The notes: generated by a model from the sequence alone, not told the origin. Positions 26,302 to 37,594 are shown, numbered from the stretch's first letter. The stretch: DNA of 41,063 nt from an uncultured Butyrivibrio sp. (GCA_947168935.1 CAMVNV010000019.1:1-41063); one strand, 5' to 3'. Numbers and translations are program-made.

Positions 26302-27771
26302 TTAAAACATGTCTTTCATGTTTCTAAGAGTCTGATCTGTTTCCTTGAGCATGTCTTCAAGTTTTATGTTTTTATTATAAGCAAAACTGCATATTACAAA
26401 TATAAGATGAATTGTATATGGTTTGTCCTGCTCAGCCATAAGCCTTGCATTCTGCTGCTGCATTGATGCTCTTAGACGATCAATCCTGTCTTTTGTATCT
26501 GTTATGAGCAGAACTGCAAACTCATTTCCTCTAATCCTGCCAACAAGAGCTTCCTCTCCAAAGACATTGTGGAGGACTTTTGCAGTTCTTTTTACAGCAT
26601 TATTACCTTCAGGTCTTCCATACAGTTCGTTTATAGTAGTAATGGTATCAAGATCGACGTAGGAGATTATTGCATATCTGCCATCTGTGTATTCGTTTTG
26701 TAAATAATCATAAGCATGAGTAAAGAAGCCTCTTCTGTTGTACTCGCCTGTCATGAGATCCTTTTCTCCAAGGCGGTCGAGAATCGTGTCGCCTCTTTCA
26801 ACCTCTTCCTGAAGTGCTCTGATCTCTTCAGCCATGTTCTGGCATATCAGGTTTTTAAAAGCATCATTAACAGACGCCTGAATGATCTCATACATGAGAC
26901 TTTCAAAGCCAGGGATCATGAACTGCGGATTGACCTTTACTGCGATCACACCATTTTGGTTTTCCTGGTAAAAAAGTGTTCTGACTATCCATCCACCAGG
27001 ATTCATGGCTTCTTCTGTTGCTTCATCAAGATTATTCATAGTGCCCACAATGGTGCCTTTAGGAATATCCAATGTTTTTCCATCATTAAGGATTCCTTTA
27101 ACCAGTATTGTTTCAGGCATAACCCATGGATTTTTTATAGTATTTGTAATACCATCTCCAAATACTAAGATCAAAGCATTTTTAACTCCGCCAAGTGACA
27201 GTGTCTTCATTATCTTTTTATAGATATCTACTCCATTACCTGATGTATGACGGAGTTTATCAACCATAAGTCCCAGCTGTTTCATGGAATCAGCTGCTGT
27301 TACTTCAAGTGGTGGCAAGCAAATTTCGTCCTTTGGGAGCGGGAGTTCTCCTGCTGTAATATAATTTTCCATATCTAGAACAGCCTGATATCCCTGCATT
27401 CTGTCATGCTTTTTCCAAGGATTGTTTATTGTTTTGTGTCCTCTGAAGTCTGACAGGATCAGGTAAGGTATCCTTTCAGAGATAAAGCGCCCAAGGAATC
27501 TGTCTTTATCAAAGTCAGATACGTCTTCTCCGATTTTATCTATGTCGATCATCAATCCATCAAAATTTTCTCCGTTGACATAGTCAAAAATTACTGTCTC
27601 CTGATAATCGTAGCTTTCATTTTTTTCCTTCTGTTCATCAGAAAGGATCTTGCCTCCGGGAAGAATTGTAAGAAGGATTCCTTCTTTTTCCGCAGCACGA
27701 ATGGCTCCGGCACAAAAATCGCAGATTTCTTCGCTTTTCAGATCGGATACTAACAGACCTACTTTCAGCAT
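26302..27771 (-). CDS. PBP-like sensor protein with degenerate GGDEF domain
   Basis: A 489-aa cytoplasmic protein (AAGGAG before ATG; no signal peptide or membrane helix). Residues ~1-140 resemble the first lobe of a LacI/periplasmic-binding fold (LKVGLLVSDL; IPYLILSDF). A middle domain (~190-300) follows, then a short coiled coil (~310-338), then a GGDEF domain (~338-480) with the start motif DLMTGEYNRRGFF. The active-site loop is RGNEF (414-418) in place of GGDEF, and the upstream YVDLD is changed from the usual D.D.FK pattern. Catalysis is doubtful; it may bind GTP or c-di-GMP or act as a regulator. A c-di-GMP riboswitch lies ~11 kb away in the same window. Confidence 0.85.
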   Translation of the reverse strand: MLKVGLLVSDLKSEEICDFCAGAIRAAEKEGILLTILPGGKILSDEQKEKNESYDYQETVIFDYVNGENFDGLMIDIDKIGEDVSDFDKDRFLGRFISERIPYLILSDFRGHKTINNPWKKHDRMQGYQAVLDMENYITAGELPLPKDEICLPPLEVTAADSMKQLGLMVDKLRHTSGNGVDIYKKIMKTLSLGGVKNALILVFGDGITNTIKNPWVMPETILVKGILNDGKTLDIPKGTIVGTMNNLDEATEEAMNPGGWIVRTLFYQENQNGVIAVKVNPQFMIPGFESLMYEIIQASVNDAFKNLICQNMAEEIRALQEEVERGDTILDRLGEKDLMTGEYNRRGFFTHAYDYLQNEYTDGRYAIISYVDLDTITTINELYGRPEGNNAVKRTAKVLHNVFGEEALVGRIRGNEFAVLLITDTKDRIDRLRASMQQQNARLMAEQDKPYTIHLIFVICSFAYNKNIKLEDMLKETDQTLRNMKDMF

Positions 27772-28026
27772 GGCTTCACTCCTTTTTAAAGAGCAAGATA
27801 ATAGTTAGTTTACTTTTTGAAAAGTTGCACTTCTACGAATATATATCGACATTTTATTTGAAAATATTTATCTATTAAACAATTTCAATCAGTATTTTAC
27901 CGTTTAAAAATGTTAGATTTAACTATATTCGACTAATTGCACGTTATCTATGACGAATTGCATCAATAAAGAATGCCGCTAGCGACATTCTCGCGCCGAG
28001 AGCGGATGCTTTAACTACATAAAAAA
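27772..28026. other. Intergenic region with GC-rich nested palindromes
   Basis: Mostly AT-rich, but 27971-28005 is a GC-rich island with nested inverted repeats: CCGCT...AGCGG outside, CTCG-CGC-CGAG inside, and GAATG...CATTC. It probably forms a branched RNA or DNA structure. No gene is visible. The promoter of the GGDEF gene should lie here but I see no clear boxes. Confidence 0.45.
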
Positions 28027-28055
28027 AGAGATGAGACCTTATAGATCTCATCTCT
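28027..28055 (-). terminator. Intrinsic terminator of the gyrBA operon
   Basis: AGAGATGAGA and TCTCATCTCT form a perfect 10-bp stem with a 9-nt loop, followed by TTTTTT in the minus sense, 33 nt after the gyrA stop. Confidence 0.92.
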
Positions 28056-28088
28056 AAAAATACTATTATACTAAATACTTATTTTTGA

Positions 28089-30776
28089 TCATTCATCTTC
28101 TGAATCATCAAGATCCTCAGACTCTTCGATATCTTCAACTTCTTCATCGATGTCGTCTGATGATATATTATCATCTTCATCGTAATCGTCAGAAGCTACT
28201 ACATCTTCTTCGCCGGTATCTTCCATGGCGTCGTCCATGTTCTCATATTCAACGCTTCCGTCAGATACCTTTTCACGAACCTTGGCGATACTTACTACAT
28301 TTGCACCTTCATCAAGCTTGATAAGTCTTACACCTGATGTGATACGGCTGTAGATTGATACATCGCTCATACGAAGCTGGATGATAGTTCCCTGATCAGT
28401 GATCATCATGACTTCGTGCTCGTCATTAACGGCTTTAACACCAACAAGGCGTCCTGTCTTTTCAATGATCCTATAGCACTTAAGTCCCTTACCACCTCTG
28501 TACTGAGTCTTGAACTCTTCAAGCTTTGTACGCTTACCGTATCCGTTCTCAGATACTACAAGAAGTGATGATCCCTGAGAATCGATCTGCATTCCGATGA
28601 TCTCGTCGTCGCCGTCAAGCATCATACCACGTACGCCCATTGCATCACGTCCCATTGCACGAACGTCTGTCTCCTTGAAGCGGATACACATTCCGTTCTT
28701 TGTTACAAGGAATATCTCTGAAGAGCTTCTTGTTGTCTTAACTTCAATAAGCTCATCGTCCTCTTCAAGATTGATGCATCTGATTCCGTTCTTACGGATA
28801 TTTGAAAAATCTTCAATAGGAGTCTTCTTTACAGTTCCCTTCTTGGTTACCATGAAGAGGTTCTTGCCTTCTTCAAAGCTTCCTACAGGGATGATGGCAG
28901 TAATCTTTTCATCAGGTCCAAGCTGAAGGAGATTAACTATTGCAGTTCCGCGGGAAGTTCTTGATGCTTCCGGGATCTTATAGGTCTTCATTGTGTACAC
29001 ACGGCCTGTAGATGTGAAGAACATTACATGGTTATGTGTTGTAGTCATGAGAAGATCTGTTACATAGTCTCCATCTATTGTGCTGATACCCTTTATTCCA
29101 TGGCCGCCTCTGTTCTGAGCCTTGAAATTATCTATTGCCATTCTCTTGATATATCCAAGAGATGTAAGGGCTATTACTGTATTTACATTCGGGATGAGGT
29201 CTTCATCTTCGAATTCTGCCTCATCATGTCCGATCTGAGTCTTTCTGTCATCGCCGTATTTATCAGCAATCTCTGTGATCTCTTTTTTGATAACGCCAAG
29301 AAGGAGATTGTGGTCTGCAAGTATTGCCTTGTACTCAGCGATCTTCTTGAGGAGTTCCTCGTGCTCAGCCTGAAGCTTGTCTCTTTCCAAGCCTGTCAGA
29401 GTACGAAGTCTCATGTCTACGATAGCCTGAGCCTGTGCTTCTGAAAGTCCGAAACGAGCCATTAACTGCTCTTTTGCACTCTGAACTGTATCACTTCCGC
29501 GGATGATCTTAATAACTTCATCGATGTTATCAAGAGCTATAAGCAGGCCTTGCAGTATGTGATCTCTTTCTTCAGCTTTACCAAGATCATACTTGGTTCT
29601 TCTTGTTACAACTTCTTCCTGATGTAAGATGTAGTATCTGAGCATCTTATCAAGAGAAAGAATCTTAGGCTCATTGTTAACAAGAGCAAGCATGATAACA
29701 CCAAATGATGCCTGAAGCTCTGTGTGTTTGTAAAGCTTATTGAGCATAACCTGCGCATTAACATCATGACGAAGCTCAATAACAACGCGCATTCCGTCCT
29801 TATCGGACTCATCACGAAGAGCAGTGATTCCGTCGATCTTTTTATTCTTAACAAGATCAGCTATTCTCTCAATGAGCTTAGCCTTGTTTACAAGGTAAGG
29901 AAGCTCAGTAACAACGATCCTGTTCTTACCGCCGTTCATAGGCTCTATGTCTGTAACGGCTCTGCAGATAACTTTTCCTCTTCCTGTTCTGTAAGCTTCT
30001 TCAGCGCCTCTTGTTCCAAGGATTATTCCGCCTGTAGGATAATCAGGAGCTTTGATGATAGGAAGGAGTTCATCTATCTCTGTCTCTCTGTCCTCATTAA
30101 CCTTGTTGTCGATCATAAGATTGATTGCTCTTACAACTTCTCTAAGGTTGTGAGGTGGGATATTAGTAGCCATACCTACGGCAATACCTGTAGTTCCGTT
30201 AACCAGAAGGTTAGGAATTCTACTTGGAAGAACAGCAGGCTCTTTTTCTGTCTCATCAAAGTTAGGTACGAAGTCTACTGTATCCTTGTTGATATCAGCT
30301 ACCATCTCCATAGAAATCTTGGTAAGTCTTGCCTCTGTGTATCGCATAGCAGCAGGTCCGTCGCCATCGACTGAACCGAAGTTACCATGACCGTCTACAA
30401 GACAATATCTCATATTCCAGGGCTGGGCCATATAAACAAGTGCACCGTAGATTGATGTATCGCCGTGTGGGTGGAATTTACCCATTGTATCACCGACGAT
30501 ACGCGCACATTTACGATGTGGCTTATCAGGTCCGTTATTAAGTTCGACCATGGAGTAGAGTACACGTCTCTGAACAGGCTTAAGACCGTCTCTTACGTCA
30601 GGGAGCGCTCTTGATGCTATAACAGACATCGCATAGTCTATATAGGATGTCTCCATTGTCTTCTTTAAATCTACTTCCGTTATATCTGTCGTATTGGTCG
30701 CCTCTGTCTGATCAAAGACATCATCTGGAAGATCATTTCCGGAGTTTATTCCGTTCTGATTTTCATTGTCAGCCAT
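28089..30776 (-). CDS. gyrA: DNA gyrase subunit A
   Basis: An 895-aa subunit that cleaves and rejoins DNA in the A2B2 gyrase. There is an N-terminal extension of about 30 acidic/polar residues. The QRR motif is [11 protein letters not shown] and the active-site Tyr146 is in MRYTEARL. In the quinolone-resistance region [13 protein letters not shown], the Ser83 position is Thr107 and the Asp87 position is Gly111. The GyrA box in the C-terminal pinwheel reads QNRGGHG, against the consensus QRRGGKG. The last ~45 residues are an acidic tail (many Asp/Glu). The start has AGGAAA upstream. It follows gyrB after 101 nt that include a hairpin. Confidence 0.98.
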   Translation of the reverse strand: MADNENQNGINSGNDLPDDVFDQTEATNTTDITEVDLKKTMETSYIDYAMSVIASRALPDVRDGLKPVQRRVLYSMVELNNGPDKPHRKCARIVGDTMGKFHPHGDTSIYGALVYMAQPWNMRYCLVDGHGNFGSVDGDGPAAMRYTEARLTKISMEMVADINKDTVDFVPNFDETEKEPAVLPSRIPNLLVNGTTGIAVGMATNIPPHNLREVVRAINLMIDNKVNEDRETEIDELLPIIKAPDYPTGGIILGTRGAEEAYRTGRGKVICRAVTDIEPMNGGKNRIVVTELPYLVNKAKLIERIADLVKNKKIDGITALRDESDKDGMRVVIELRHDVNAQVMLNKLYKHTELQASFGVIMLALVNNEPKILSLDKMLRYYILHQEEVVTRRTKYDLGKAEERDHILQGLLIALDNIDEVIKIIRGSDTVQSAKEQLMARFGLSEAQAQAIVDMRLRTLTGLERDKLQAEHEELLKKIAEYKAILADHNLLLGVIKKEITEIADKYGDDRKTQIGHDEAEFEDEDLIPNVNTVIALTSLGYIKRMAIDNFKAQNRGGHGIKGISTIDGDYVTDLLMTTTHNHVMFFTSTGRVYTMKTYKIPEASRTSRGTAIVNLLQLGPDEKITAIIPVGSFEEGKNLFMVTKKGTVKKTPIEDFSNIRKNGIRCINLEEDDELIEVKTTRSSSEIFLVTKNGMCIRFKETDVRAMGRDAMGVRGMMLDGDDEIIGMQIDSQGSSLLVVSENGYGKRTKLEEFKTQYRGGKGLKCYRIIEKTGRLVGVKAVNDEHEVMMITDQGTIIQLRMSDVSIYSRITSGVRLIKLDEGANVVSIAKVREKVSDGSVEYENMDDAMEDTGEEDVVASDDYDEDDNISSDDIDEEVEDIEESEDLDDSEDE

Positions 30777-30796
30777 TATTTTTTTCCTTTTCTTTT

Positions 30797-30827
30797 TTCA
30801 TGGGAAAAAATATATCTTTTCCATGAA
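30797..30827 (-). promoter_or_regulatory. Hairpin in the gyrB-gyrA gap
   Basis: TTCATGGAAAA and TTTTCCCATGAA pair with one bulge in the minus sense, 20 nt before the gyrA start, ending close to its binding site. It is followed by A-rich rather than U-rich sequence, so it is not a terminator. A role in gyrA translation is possible (inference). Confidence 0.5.
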
Positions 30828-30877
30828 TTGTTATTTATCTTTAAGATTTCAAAGTCATAAACTCAAATGCAATTGTC

Positions 30878-32827
<1,950 letters not shown>

Positions 32828-32862
32828 TTATAAACCTCTTTTTTATCTGCTGTATTTTGGAA

Positions 32863-33966
32863 TCAATTTTCTGATGTAACAGTTCCATTTACTACTCTGA
32901 ACAGCTTATTTATTTCAAATCTATGATTAACAAACTCATCATAACCGGTGCAGGTGATTATTGTCTGAATATCACCAATTGTATCAAGCAGATAGTTCTG
33001 CCTGTTGGAATCAAGCTCTGAAAGAACATCATCCAAAAGAAGTACCGGATTTTCTTTTTTAGCCTGCTTAACTATCTCTATCTCAGAAAGCTTGAGTGAG
33101 AGAGAAGCGGTTCTTTGCTGACCCTGGGAACCGAATTTCCTGATATCTATGGCATCACTTCCTGTAGCAGCCTTAACAATAAAAGAGAAATCGTCCTTCT
33201 GCGGTCCAACACTGGTCTGCTTTAGGAACAGATCTCTGTCTTTAGCTTTTTTCAGCTTACTTTCATAATCATCAGCTGATACGTTCGGCTCGTAGAAAAT
33301 CTTTAGATTCTCACGTCCTCCCGTAAGTTTTTCATGTATAGGCTCTATTATGCGGCAGAGATTACCAATAAATTCTTCTCTTGCCTTAATGATCTGTGTT
33401 CCGTAAGTGATCATCTGATCATCCTGCACATCAAGAAGCGGTCTGTATTCCGGATGATCATACATCTCTTTAAGCATCTTGTTGCGCTGAACTATGAGCC
33501 TGTTGAATCTTGAGAGATTATAAAGATAAGTCTCATCAAGCTGGCACAGTTCAAGATCCAGAAATCTTCGCCTCTCGGAAGGTCCGTTTTTAACTATTGC
33601 AAGATCTTCCGGTGAGAAAAAAACTGCATTTAGATGCCCTACATAATCAGCTGCCTTTTTAAGCTTCTGTCCATCGATCGCAAGGCCTTTGGTCTTACTT
33701 TTTCGAAGGTGCATATCAAGCTTATACTCGGCATGGTCTCTTTCAATTATTGATCTAATGTGAGCTTCATCATTACCAAATCGTATTACTTCACGATCTT
33801 TTGAACCTTTATGAGATTTGGTCGTTGCTGACATGAATATCGCTTCAAGTATATTGGTCTTGCCCTGAGCATTGTCGCCGTACAGAATATTGGTTCCTCT
33901 GTCGAAATCAAGATGAAGTTCTTCATAGTTTCTGAAGTTTAAAAGCTCCAGCTGTTTTATTATCAT
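32863..33966 (-). CDS. recF: DNA replication/repair protein RecF
   Basis: A 367-aa SMC-like ATPase that helps load RecA at gapped DNA. Walker A is GDNAQGKTN (~30-38), the signature motif is FGSQGQQRT and Walker B is LLLDDVLSELD. Its ATG overlaps the stop of yaaA by 4 nt (ATGA), implying translational coupling. The upstream binding site lies inside yaaA. Confidence 0.97.
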   Translation of the reverse strand: MIIKQLELLNFRNYEELHLDFDRGTNILYGDNAQGKTNILEAIFMSATTKSHKGSKDREVIRFGNDEAHIRSIIERDHAEYKLDMHLRKSKTKGLAIDGQKLKKAADYVGHLNAVFFSPEDLAIVKNGPSERRRFLDLELCQLDETYLYNLSRFNRLIVQRNKMLKEMYDHPEYRPLLDVQDDQMITYGTQIIKAREEFIGNLCRIIEPIHEKLTGGRENLKIFYEPNVSADDYESKLKKAKDRDLFLKQTSVGPQKDDFSFIVKAATGSDAIDIRKFGSQGQQRTASLSLKLSEIEIVKQAKKENPVLLLDDVLSELDSNRQNYLLDTIGDIQTIITCTGYDEFVNHRFEINKLFRVVNGTVTSEN

Positions 33967-34178
33967 CTTTCGACCTTAAAACTCCTGCCTCTGTACTCAA
34001 CAACATCACCCGGAACCAGCTTCTTACCACGTCTTGTATCAACTTCTCCGTTAACCTTTACAAGACCTGCCTGGATATCTTCCTTGGCATCTGCTCCGGA
34101 CTGCTCATAACCAGCCTTCTTAAGGGCCTGTCCAAGCTTTATAAAATCGTCTGTTTCTCTTAACTTAACTATATCCAT
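33963..34178 (-). CDS. yaaA: S4-domain RNA-binding protein (YaaA/RlbA family)
   Basis: A 71-aa protein consisting of one S4 domain, with the core FIKLGQALKKAGYEQSGADAKEDIQAG pattern and VNGEVDTRRGKKL. It is conserved between dnaN and recF in Firmicutes and linked to ribosome assembly. It overlaps recF by 4 nt. The 160-nt gap before it, after dnaN, contains the tandem hairpins listed separately. The ribosome binding site, AGAGGTTAATAATCTAAAATG, is at a long distance. Confidence 0.93.
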   Translation of the reverse strand: MDIVKLRETDDFIKLGQALKKAGYEQSGADAKEDIQAGLVKVNGEVDTRRGKKLVPGDVVEYRGRSFKVER

Positions 34179-34222
34179 TTTAGATTATTAACCTCTGTTT
34201 GAATCATTATATGTATCGTATA

Positions 34223-34335
34223 CAGTGTATGTTCAGAAATGCATGGATGCATTTCTATGTACCAGATACAGGATGTATAGAGTTACGTTCCGTAACTCAG
34301 TACATGTTTAGAAGTACATGGATGTACTTCTATGT
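34223..34335 (-). repeat. Two 38-bp hairpin units with compensatory transitions between dnaN and yaaA
   Basis: Units at 34298-34335 and 34223-34260 share 31 of 38 positions, and all seven differences are transitions. Each forms a 10-bp hairpin (AGAAGTACAT-CC-ATGTACTTCT and AGAAATGCAT-CC-ATGCATTTCT). Four of the changes fall in the stem and come as two compensating base-pair swaps. A third hairpin, GAGTTACG-GAA-CGTAACTC, lies between them (34280-34298). The first unit starts 4-5 nt after the dnaN stop. Confidence 0.8.
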
Positions 34336-34338
34336 GCA

Positions 34339-35457
34339 TTAGTCCACTGTTGTAAAATTTACTGGCAGGATCAAATATGTATAACTTGCATCTGCATCCT
34401 TGATAAAGCATGGTGCCTTAGGATTTACAAGATACATATCGATATTGTCATCATCGATCGCACGAAGAGCATCGATAAGGAATTTTGGATTGAATCCGAT
34501 CTTAAGATCCTTACCCTGCTTCTCGATATCAACCTTTTCATCCATTGATCCAACCGCAGAATTGATCTTCATTTCAAGGAATCCGTTCTCGATAGATATG
34601 ATTACAGGTCTCTTGTCACCCTCTTTTACAAGGAGAGTAGCACGGTCGATACAATCAAGGAATTCTCTTCTGTTGATAGTGAGCTTAGTCTCATAGTCAG
34701 ATGAAAGCATCTGATCGATGTTGAAATACTCACCCTCAAGAAGTCTTGATACAACTACAGTCTTCTCAAACTCAAAGAGAACGTGCTTATCTGTGAAGAA
34801 AATGCTTACAACTGATTCTGTAGAATCTGTAAGGATCTTGGATACTTCAGATAATGCCTTTCCAGGTACGATAACCTTTTTATAGCCATAGCTCTGTGCC
34901 AGCTCAACCTTACGGATAGAGATTCTGTGTCCGTCAAGAGATACCATCTTAAGCATGTTTCCATCAACTTCGAACAGCTCACCGCTCATGACTTTGTTAG
35001 TATCATTCTCTGAGATTGAGAAAATAGTCTGAAGGATGATGTTACGAAGTGTGTACTGTGAAACATGGATTCCGTCTATTCTTTCGATTGATGGAAGATA
35101 AGAGAAGTCATCTCCGCTTCTTCCAAGAATAGTAAATTTAGCCTTTTCGCAGCTGATAGTAACTTTGATATTACCCTCAGAGTTCTGGGATTCAATAGTT
35201 ACATCGTTATCCGGAAGCTTTCTGATGATGTCAAAGAAGATCTTTGCATCTATTGCGATATAGCCTCTGTCAAGGATATTACCCTCAACTATAGTCTCTA
35301 TACCAAGCTCCATGTCATTAGCTATGAATTTTATTACTCCTTCTGTGGTGTCAATTAATATACACTGAAGAATAGACATTGTTGTCTTAGCTGGAACAGC
35401 CTTAGAAACAATCTGAAGTCCACTTACAAGATTTGATTTCGAGCATACAAATTTCAT
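34339..35457 (-). CDS. dnaN: DNA polymerase III beta subunit (sliding clamp)
   Basis: A 372-aa ring-forming processivity factor with three repeated clamp domains and the typical N-terminus MKFVCSKSNLVSGLQIVSKAV. The C-terminus SYTYLILPVNF resembles the conserved clamp end (LP.R/N). AAAGGAAG lies 10 nt before ATG. It is 272 nt downstream of dnaA and has its own candidate promoter in the gap. Confidence 0.97.
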   Translation of the reverse strand: MKFVCSKSNLVSGLQIVSKAVPAKTTMSILQCILIDTTEGVIKFIANDMELGIETIVEGNILDRGYIAIDAKIFFDIIRKLPDNDVTIESQNSEGNIKVTISCEKAKFTILGRSGDDFSYLPSIERIDGIHVSQYTLRNIILQTIFSISENDTNKVMSGELFEVDGNMLKMVSLDGHRISIRKVELAQSYGYKKVIVPGKALSEVSKILTDSTESVVSIFFTDKHVLFEFEKTVVVSRLLEGEYFNIDQMLSSDYETKLTINRREFLDCIDRATLLVKEGDKRPVIISIENGFLEMKINSAVGSMDEKVDIEKQGKDLKIGFNPKFLIDALRAIDDDNIDMYLVNPKAPCFIKDADASYTYLILPVNFTTVD

Positions 35458-35510
35458 AGCTCCGATACTTCCTTTCTGTCGTCAAAAATTTATATATACA
35501 GGTATTTGTT

Positions 35511-35519
35511 TTATCCACC
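35511..35519 (+). promoter_or_regulatory. Single near-consensus DnaA box between dnaA and dnaN
   Basis: TTATCCACC differs from the consensus TTATCCACA at the last base. It is isolated in the 272-bp dnaA-dnaN gap, which also has a small TCACC-CC-GGTGA palindrome (35540s). It may contribute to dnaN control or to a second origin subregion (inference). Confidence 0.4.
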
Positions 35520-35620
35520 TAAAAATTTCTAATGGGAGGTCACCCCGGTGAAGATAAAAGAAAAAGAATAAAATAATAATCTAAATAATATAGAATGTTT
35601 ATAAGTGCAAAACCTTTATT

Positions 35621-35649
35621 ATTATACAATTTTACAAGGTTTTTTACAA
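35621..35649 (-). promoter_or_regulatory. Candidate dnaN promoter
   Basis: TTGTAA (35644-35649), a 17-bp spacer and a perfect TATAAT (35621-35626) on the minus strand, downstream of the dnaA stop. The -35 matches consensus in 4 of 6 positions. Confidence 0.6.
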
Positions 35650-35729
35650 TGAAAAGACTGTGTATAAATCCCCCATGCCCTGTGCAAAAAAGTGAATAAA
35701 TTAAATACTTATTTCACTTTTTAAAACTG

Positions 35730-37121
35730 TCATGAGGTTGGTCCCAGCTTTTTTTTGATTATATCCACATTCTTAACAAGATCCTCATCGGTAGAAAGCT
35801 TGGCTTTAATTCGGCTTATACCTGACATAACTGTGGTATGGTCTTTTTTGCCAAGGATCCTTCCAATCTCTTCAAGTGATATATCTGTCATCTCCCTGCA
35901 AAGGAACATAATGATCTGTCTTGGAAGAACGATCTCTGAGTTACGTTTTCTGGATACAACATCTTCCTGTCTTACGCCATACTGCTCGCAAACAGTATTA
36001 ACGATAAGCTGTGGAGTGATGATCTTATTTTCCTCAGGAGAGATGATATCTCTCAAAGCTTCTTTTACATTATCAATATTGATCTCTACATTATTAAGAC
36101 GTGAGTATGCGATTATCTTATTAAAAGCACCTTCAAGTTCACGGATATTACTCTTGATATTTGTAGCTATATACTCAAGGATCTCATCATCGATGTGATT
36201 GCCGAAGTTCTCTGCATTTTTACGAAGGATCGCCATTCTTGTCTCATAATCAGGTGCCTGGATATCTGCGATAAGTCCCATTTCGAAACGGGATCTGAAC
36301 CTTTCTTCAAGTGTTTCCATTTCCTTTGGAGGACGGTCTGAAGAAAGAATTATCTGTTTTCCGGCCTGATGAAGCTCATTAAAGGTGTGGAAAAACTCTT
36401 CCTGCGTAGACTCTTTTCCTATAATAAACTGAACATCATCGACCATAAGTACATCAACTGTACGATACTTCTCACGAAGCTTGGACATTGATTCCTGCTT
36501 ACCGGAACGGATTGATTCGATAACTTCGTTGGTAAAAGCTTCCGATGTTACATATAAGACCTTTGCAGATGAATTATGCTCCATAATGAAGTGACCGATG
36601 GAATGCATAAGGTGAGTCTTACCAAGTCCGGGACCTCCATACAGGAAAAGAGGGTTATAGCTTTCTCCTGGAGACTCAGCTACTGCAAGGGATGCAGAAT
36701 GCGCGAATTTATTATTGGATCCTACTACAAAAGTATCAAATCTGTATTTTGGATTTAGATTTGAATTTTCATAGTTAAGACTTGAGGATTGAGTCTCTTT
36801 TTCCGAATCAAAATCAGATGTCTTTTCATTATTAATATTGGCATCTTTTTGAAGTATGAAAGAAACATCAACAGCTTCTCCTATAAGCTCAGAAATAGCG
36901 ACCTTAAAGAAGTTCTGGTAATGAGTCATTATGTAGTTGTGGGCGATTGAATTATCAGAAGGTATTAGAATAAAAACAACGCCGCCGTTATATTCATAGA
37001 ATGAAAGAGGTTCGATCCAGGTACGATAAGAAATATCAGTTATGCCTGATTCTTCCCTAACGGCATCTTTAACATGATCCCAGCTGTCACTTAATATTGA
37101 TGTAATTTCATCGGATAACAT
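35730..37121 (-). CDS. dnaA: Chromosomal replication initiator DnaA
   Basis: A 463-aa protein starting at ATG 37121 (MLSDEITSIL), with GGGGGA upstream. The track start at 37184 lies within the -35 box of the dnaA promoter and cannot be translated from that transcript. Domain I is ~1-90, followed by a polar linker and the AAA+ domain (~130-340) with Walker A GGPGLGKTH, Walker B VLMVDDVQF and the arginine-rich ERFRSRFE. Domain IV (~370-463) has RKRNSEIVLPRQ and the DNA-binding signature GKKDHTTVMSGI. It binds DnaA boxes in the adjacent oriC and probably represses itself. Confidence 0.98.
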   Translation of the reverse strand: MLSDEITSILSDSWDHVKDAVREESGITDISYRTWIEPLSFYEYNGGVVFILIPSDNSIAHNYIMTHYQNFFKVAISELIGEAVDVSFILQKDANINNEKTSDFDSEKETQSSSLNYENSNLNPKYRFDTFVVGSNNKFAHSASLAVAESPGESYNPLFLYGGPGLGKTHLMHSIGHFIMEHNSSAKVLYVTSEAFTNEVIESIRSGKQESMSKLREKYRTVDVLMVDDVQFIIGKESTQEEFFHTFNELHQAGKQIILSSDRPPKEMETLEERFRSRFEMGLIADIQAPDYETRMAILRKNAENFGNHIDDEILEYIATNIKSNIRELEGAFNKIIAYSRLNNVEINIDNVKEALRDIISPEENKIITPQLIVNTVCEQYGVRQEDVVSRKRNSEIVLPRQIIMFLCREMTDISLEEIGRILGKKDHTTVMSGISRIKAKLSTDEDLVKNVDIIKKKLGPTS

Positions 37122-37155
37122 AGATTCCCCCATTAATTGTAGTAAGAATAAATTA

Positions 37156-37184
37156 ATTTTATCGTAAAAAATACAAAACATCAA
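37156..37184 (-). promoter_or_regulatory. dnaA promoter
   Basis: TTGATG (37179-37184), a 17-bp spacer and TAAAAT (37156-37161) on the minus strand. The nearest DnaA box (37196-37204) lies just upstream of the -35, fitting autoregulation. The start of transcription would be near 37149, leaving a ~28-nt leader. Confidence 0.8.
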
Positions 37185-37195
37185 TTTGGCGGGAT

Positions 37196-37465
37196 TGTGG
37201 ATAACTTTTTTAAAAAATAAGGAAAAAAATTAATCAAAAAGTTATACACTAAGGTCGTTAAGAACAAAATCAACCATAAAAAGGTGGATAAAATCTAAAA
37301 ACAGCTCTTTTTAGTATCTCATAAAAGTACTTTATCCACATTTTTTCCACAATTTGTGGATTTTTATGAGAAAAACCAAATAAAACACATGTTATCCACA
37401 ATTTCTATATTTGGTTGTGGATAAATATTTTATATACAAGATATTGATAATTATTTTGTGGATAA
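37196..37465. other. oriC: Replication origin (oriC), DnaA box cluster
   Basis: Perfect boxes (TTATCCACA or its complement) are at 37196-37204, 37332-37340, 37392-37400, 37416-37424 and 37457-37465. Near matches are at 37283-37291, 37343-37351 and 37355-37363. They occur in both orientations, in very AT-rich sequence between divergent dnaA and rpmH. The AT-rich stretch 37425-37520 could be the unwinding element. The position matches Firmicutes origins. Confidence 0.93.
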
Positions 37466-37521
37466 CTTTTTTAATAATTTTTCATTCCGTAATATACGGA
37501 CATTTTTCCGTTTAATCATAC

Positions 37522-37550
37522 TTGACGAAAAAGATGTTTTTATATATAAT
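37522..37550 (+). promoter_or_regulatory. rpmH promoter
   Basis: TTGACG (37522-37527), a 17-bp spacer and a perfect TATAAT (37545-37550). The start near 37557 gives a leader of about 140 nt. Confidence 0.9.
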
Positions 37551-37594
37551 TAGAACGATTTTTTCCACACAGGAATAATTACAGACCTATCAAA

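Noticed and set aside
26716-27168. Plus-strand 150-aa ORF opposite the GGDEF gene
   Set aside because: Antisense shadow of the GGDEF gene, no binding site and no family features.
29724-30374. Plus-strand 216-aa ORF opposite gyrA
   Set aside because: Long only because of the codon use of gyrA. Cys/Ser-rich composition, no binding site and no recognisable domain.
34231-34256. Possible link between AAATGCAT/ATGCATTT here and the CGACGAAATGCATTT repeats at 6955-6990
   Set aside because: Only the short palindromic ATGCAT core is shared; the flanks differ and the hairpin here is explained by its own tandem copy.
37122-37184. Longer DnaA N-terminus (extra 21 residues)
   Set aside because: The upstream ATG lies within the promoter -35 box. 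GGGGGA precedes the ATG at 37121.
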